The notes under the pieces are model-generated. The model was not told the DNA's origin and made no database searches. It saw only the letters and a list, made by a program, of their open reading frames with translations. A stretch of DNA of 10,092 nucleotides, taken from Comamonadaceae bacterium (lineage in GTDB: Bacteria; Pseudomonadota; Gammaproteobacteria; Burkholderiales; Burkholderiaceae_C). The stretch is taken from positions 1 to 10,092 of the forward strand of contig CANIDW010000026.1 in NCBI GenBank assembly GCA_947466165.1, read 5' to 3'. This document shows positions 6,848-10,092 of this stretch, in pieces; the stretch's first letter is position 1, and every line of letters starts with the position of its first letter. Both the position numbers and the translations under genes were made by a program.

Positions 6848-9385
6848 TCATAGCCAGAGGATTTCCTTGCGATAAGCGAGGTCCGTCAACAAAGGCTCTG
6901 CCGGACCTTGATGGAAAACAGCACCGCGCTCCAAAGCGTAAACCCGGTCGGCCAGTGCCAAGACCAAGTCGAGGTTGTGCTCTACGATGATGATGGGAAT
7001 GTGTTGTCTTAGGCGATCAAATACGGTGAACAGCTCTTGCACTACCGATGGAGCCAAACCTTCAAACGGCTCATCGAGTAACAGCAGTCTGACGTTGCCA
7101 GAGAGAGCCCGCGCCACAGCCACCATTTGTTGCTCACCGCCCGACAGATAATCGGCCGCCACATGCATACGCGGCTTCAGCCTAGGAAAGTATTCAAGAA
7201 TCTGTGCTTCATCCCAGACCACTCCCGTGCGACCGTCCGTTGACCGTGCGAGCCTGCCTAGGCTCAGGTTTTCGGTCACCGTCATGCCGGCAAACAGGCC
7301 GCGCCCTTGCGGCACATAGCCAATGCCCATGCGAGCAATATCGGGTGCATTCATACCGGCAATTTCCAGGCCAGCAAAGTTCACGCGACCGCTTCGTGGC
7401 GGCACCAAGCCGACCAAAGATTTAAGTAATGTGGATTTGCCCGCACCATTACGCCCCAGTAGCGCCACGATCTCACCCTCACGAACCTGCAAGCTGGCAT
7501 CGTTGAGGATGTGACTCTTTCCGTAAAACGAATTGACCTTGTCAATGTCAAGAACGATTGGCCGGTCTGTTGCGACACCCGCCATTCGCCCCGTCACAGG
7601 CGGTGTCCCGGTGCCGGTGTAGATCTCTTGCACACGTCGATCATGGCGTACCTCGTCGGGAGAGCCGCTCATCAGCACTTCACCCTGGTTCATCACAGTG
7701 ACAAGGTGCGAAAAGGCCAACACGCGATCAATGTCGTGTTCAACAATGAGTACCGGAATGTTACTGGCAATGGTGCTGATCAAATGCGAAACACGCTCAC
7801 GCTCAGCCGCAGCCAGCCCCGCTAAGGGCTCGTCCATCAACAATATCTTTGGCTTCGAGCCCAGTGCAATGCCCAAATCTACCAGCCGTTGACCGCCGTA
7901 AGACAGGTCGCCGCCGCTGACTTCTTCCATGCCCTCTAGGCCTAAAAACTTCATGAGCTCCGTTGTTTCGGCATGAATTTCTGGGTAGGCGTCGACATCG
8001 TGCCAACAGCCAAAACGTGCCGGATGCTGCGCCTGCAATGACAAGCGCAGGTTTTCGTAAATAGACAAACCCTTGAACAAGTTAGTGAGCTGGAACGAGC
8101 GCGCCAACCCCAATTGGCAGATGCGGTCGGGTGGCAAGTTTTGAATATCTTGACCATGCAGGGTCACGGTCCCATGGTCAGATTCAAACATGCCAGAGAT
8201 CAGATTAAAGGTGGTCGTCTTACCAGCCCCATTTGGTCCGATCAAAGCATGAATCTGGCCTGCACCCACCGTCAGGTCGGTTTCATGCACTGCTTTAATT
8301 CCACCAAAACTTTTGCTGATGGCATTGGCTTTCAGCACCGCGCCTTGATAGGCCATTGGACGCAGGAAGGCCGGCAGCGGTAAGCCCTTGTAAATTTTCC
8401 GCTTAGTCATCGCTGCGTCGTCTTCTGGCAACGGCTTGAACCGACGCAATACCTTTTCCCAGATACTTGTCAGGCCTGCGGGGGAAAACAAGATGAAGCC
8501 GACAAAAATAAGGCCAAACCAAAGCAGCCAGTTGTCGGTGTACATCGAGAATAGTTCACGGAACAAAACGTAGAAGAGGGCGCCGATAACCGGTCCCAGA
8601 AAGCTGTGCATGCCGCCAATCACCACCATCGCCAGCAACTCTCCGGAGAAGGCGACGGTAGTCGATTCTGCAGCAGCCAGGCGGTGCAAAAAGACCAATA
8701 AGGCACCGGCCAGCCCGGTGACACAAGCAGAAAGCACAAAGGTTCTTAGCTTGTATTTGTTGGTATCGTAGCCTTGGAATGTCGCACGCTGCTCGTTCTC
8801 GCGAATCGCCACCAACACATGACCGAAGGGAGAACGTACCACCCGCAGGAGTCCATAGGCAACGATAAAACTGATGACTGCAACGACAACGTAATACGCT
8901 AAGTGCCCATCCAAACTCCAAGGCCCCAGAGTTCCTCGCTCAATACCGCCTAGCCCACCTTCACCGCCAGTCAAAGACGTCCAACGAAAAGCAATAGCAA
9001 AGGTCAGTGCACACAGCGCCAGTGTCAGTAAGGAAAAGTAGACTCCGCGCCGGCGCAGGATCAAAAAGCCTACTGCCAGTGACAAAACTGCTGTGAACAC
9101 AATTGAGAACAGCATGGGTAGCCACATCTGATTTGGAAACCAGTGCAGCTGTGCCAGTCCGGCAGCATAGGCGCCAATTCCGAACCACGCGCTGTGGCCG
9201 AAGGACACCAGCCCGGTATAGCCCACCAGCATATTCAAGCCCATGGTCGCCATGGCTAGGATCACAACCACGGTAGCGGTATCCAGGGTCAGGCCAATGC
9301 CATGAAACACCAACGGAAGTAGCACCAGGCTGGCAGCAACTATCCAAAGCGGTTTGTATTTGTTATTCAACTCAAGACTCATCAT
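6848..9385 (-). CDS. livMGF: Fused LivM-LivG-LivF branched-chain amino acid-type ABC transporter (permease plus two ATPases)
   Basis: One uninterrupted 845-residue frame combines three subunits usually encoded separately. Residues 1 to about 310 are a LivM permease with eight or nine predicted membrane segments and the conserved loop VVIGGMHSFLGPVIGA (254-269). Residues about 350-590 are a LivG ATPase: Walker A GPNGAGKT (383-390), signature LSYGGQ (494-499), Walker B ILLMDEP (514-520), H-loop His550. Residues about 610-845 are a LivF ATPase: Walker A GRNGAGKS (644-651), signature LSGGE (747-751), Walker B ending DEP (771-773), H-loop His803. Both ATPases look intact. The linkers (about 311-349 and 591-611) are short and polar. 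Its ATG overlaps the livH stop (ATGA), with no good ribosome binding site, so it is probably translated by coupling. With LivH it would form an inner-membrane importer for amino acids or small carboxylic or aromatic acids. No LivK binding protein is in the window. Confidence 0.95.
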   Translation of the reverse strand: MMSLELNNKYKPLWIVAASLVLLPLVFHGIGLTLDTATVVVILAMATMGLNMLVGYTGLVSFGHSAWFGIGAYAAGLAQLHWFPNQMWLPMLFSIVFTAVLSLAVGFLILRRRGVYFSLLTLALCALTFAIAFRWTSLTGGEGGLGGIERGTLGPWSLDGHLAYYVVVAVISFIVAYGLLRVVRSPFGHVLVAIRENEQRATFQGYDTNKYKLRTFVLSACVTGLAGALLVFLHRLAAAESTTVAFSGELLAMVVIGGMHSFLGPVIGALFYVLFRELFSMYTDNWLLWFGLIFVGFILFSPAGLTSIWEKVLRRFKPLPEDDAAMTKRKIYKGLPLPAFLRPMAYQGAVLKANAISKSFGGIKAVHETDLTVGAGQIHALIGPNGAGKTTTFNLISGMFESDHGTVTLHGQDIQNLPPDRICQLGLARSFQLTNLFKGLSIYENLRLSLQAQHPARFGCWHDVDAYPEIHAETTELMKFLGLEGMEEVSGGDLSYGGQRLVDLGIALGSKPKILLMDEPLAGLAAAERERVSHLISTIASNIPVLIVEHDIDRVLAFSHLVTVMNQGEVLMSGSPDEVRHDRRVQEIYTGTGTPPVTGRMAGVATDRPIVLDIDKVNSFYGKSHILNDASLQVREGEIVALLGRNGAGKSTLLKSLVGLVPPRSGRVNFAGLEIAGMNAPDIARMGIGYVPQGRGLFAGMTVTENLSLGRLARSTDGRTGVVWDEAQILEYFPRLKPRMHVAADYLSGGEQQMVAVARALSGNVRLLLLDEPFEGLAPSVVQELFTVFDRLRQHIPIIIVEHNLDLVLALADRVYALERGAVFHQGPAEPLLTDLAYRKEILWL

Positions 9386-10092
9386 TCAAAACGTTCAATG
9401 CGCTCACCGAGTAAACCCCTTGGCCGGAACATCAACACCAAAAACATCAGTACATACATAGAGGCTTCGCCTGCGGCCGGTTGAAAATGAATAGTGATAC
9501 CGCGTACCACTCCCACCAACAGAGCCGCTAACACCACACCCCAAAAGCTGCCCAAGCCACCAATCACCACCACTACGAAGGCGACGGTCATGATCTCTGT
9601 CCCCATGGCTGGATGCACCACCGCAATCGGTCCGAACAACACACCTCCCAGCGCGGCTGTGGCTACGCCCAGCATCACTACTGCGGTCATATAAGGCTGT
9701 AGCTTGATACCCAACACCGCCACCATGTCGGGCTTTTGTACGCCGGCGCGCACCACCCTGCCAAACGCAGTCTTATGCAGCAAAAGCCAGATGCCACTCA
9801 TGACCACTACGACCACCCCCAAGATGAAGAGCCGGTATTTTGAGAACATCATGTCGCCCACTATGAGCTGACCCTTGAACTCTGGCGGCATGGTGGATTG
9901 AAGCGGTGCGGCTCCCCAGACCATGCGGATAAACTGCTCTGCCACCATGGCCAGACCAAAAGTCACGAGCAGGCTGAGGATAGGATCGGCCGAGTAAAAG
10001 CGACGCAGCAAATAGCGTTCAAACAAAATTCCCAGCAAAGCGACAAGGAGTGGGGTAATGAAAATGCTGGCGCTAAAGCCCAGGTGTCTGAT
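9382..10092 (-). CDS. livH: LivH-type branched-chain amino acid ABC transporter permease, partial (N-terminus outside window)
   Basis: The frame is open from the right edge to a TGA at 9384-9382, giving 236 visible residues; LivH proteins run to about 290, so some 50-60 N-terminal residues are missing. A TTG at 10038 is not a plausible start, because coding sequence clearly continues upstream of it (LGFSASIFITPLLVALLGI). Several hydrophobic segments are visible, with the conserved VIGGLGSFWG motif near the C-terminus, equivalent to the loop that meets the ATPase partners. The tail LMFRPRGLLGER is typical of LivH/LivM permeases. It would pair with the LivM part of the next gene, whose ATG overlaps its stop, to form the inner-membrane channel. 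This is the first gene of the visible operon; the binding protein LivK, if present, would be expected further right. Confidence 0.94.
   Translation of the reverse strand: MRHLGFSASIFITPLLVALLGILFERYLLRRFYSADPILSLLVTFGLAMVAEQFIRMVWGAAPLQSTMPPEFKGQLIVGDMMFSKYRLFILGVVVVVMSGIWLLLHKTAFGRVVRAGVQKPDMVAVLGIKLQPYMTAVVMLGVATAALGGVLFGPIAVVHPAMGTEIMTVAFVVVVIGGLGSFWGVVLAALLVGVVRGITIHFQPAAGEASMYVLMFLVLMFRPRGLLGERIERFE

Noticed and set aside
9382..10038. Complete short LivH starting at the TTG at 10038
   Set aside because: Coding sequence in the same frame continues to the window edge with LivH-like hydrophobic residues, so the gene is cut by the window, not short.
1..10092. Mobile elements, CRISPR arrays, tRNA or rRNA genes
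   Set aside because: No transposase or integrase motifs, regularly spaced repeats or RNA gene signatures were seen on either strand.

Overview
All nine genes in this window lie on the minus strand, so transcription runs from right to left. The gene families suggest a beta-proteobacterium, probably of the order Burkholderiales. The main clues are a Bug/TctC-type solute-binding protein, a LivHMGF-type ABC importer with fused subunits, and close-packed catabolic genes. This is inference from gene content; there is no rRNA or other marker to name a species.

In transcription order the layout is as follows. At 10092-9382 is the permease LivH, whose N-terminus lies outside the window. At 9385-6848 is one long gene joining the second permease (LivM) to both ATPases (LivG and LivF). 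At 6792-6406 is a small single-domain cupin, and at 6406-4949 an aldehyde dehydrogenase. At 4925-3147 is a thiamine-diphosphate enzyme of the acetolactate synthase/2-oxo acid decarboxylase superfamily, and at 3123-2401 a short-chain dehydrogenase/reductase. After an 80-base gap come the Bug-family periplasmic binding protein (2320-1334) and two proteins of the Asp/Glu racemase, maleate isomerase and arylmalonate decarboxylase superfamily (1323-607, and 509 to the left edge, where it is cut off). Several junctions overlap (livH/livMGF; cupin/aldehyde dehydrogenase) or are only 10 to 55 bases long, so an operon is likely. No gap is longer than 97 bases, and I saw no RNA gene, insertion sequence, CRISPR array or convincing terminator.

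Taken together this looks like an uptake-and-degradation locus for a small organic acid or amino-acid-like compound. The Liv importer would bring the substrate in. The short-chain dehydrogenase could oxidise a hydroxyl, the ThDP enzyme could cleave or decarboxylate a 2-oxo intermediate to an aldehyde, and the aldehyde dehydrogenase would oxidise that to an acid. The left block could handle a dicarboxylate such as a malonate or maleate derivative. The substrate cannot be read from the sequence.

The most notable points are: the LivM-LivG-LivF triple fusion; an AMDase-like protein with alanine where the catalytic cysteine should be, beside a diverged second member of the family; and a sharp drop in G+C content just left of position 2400, which suggests the left block has a different history from the right one.
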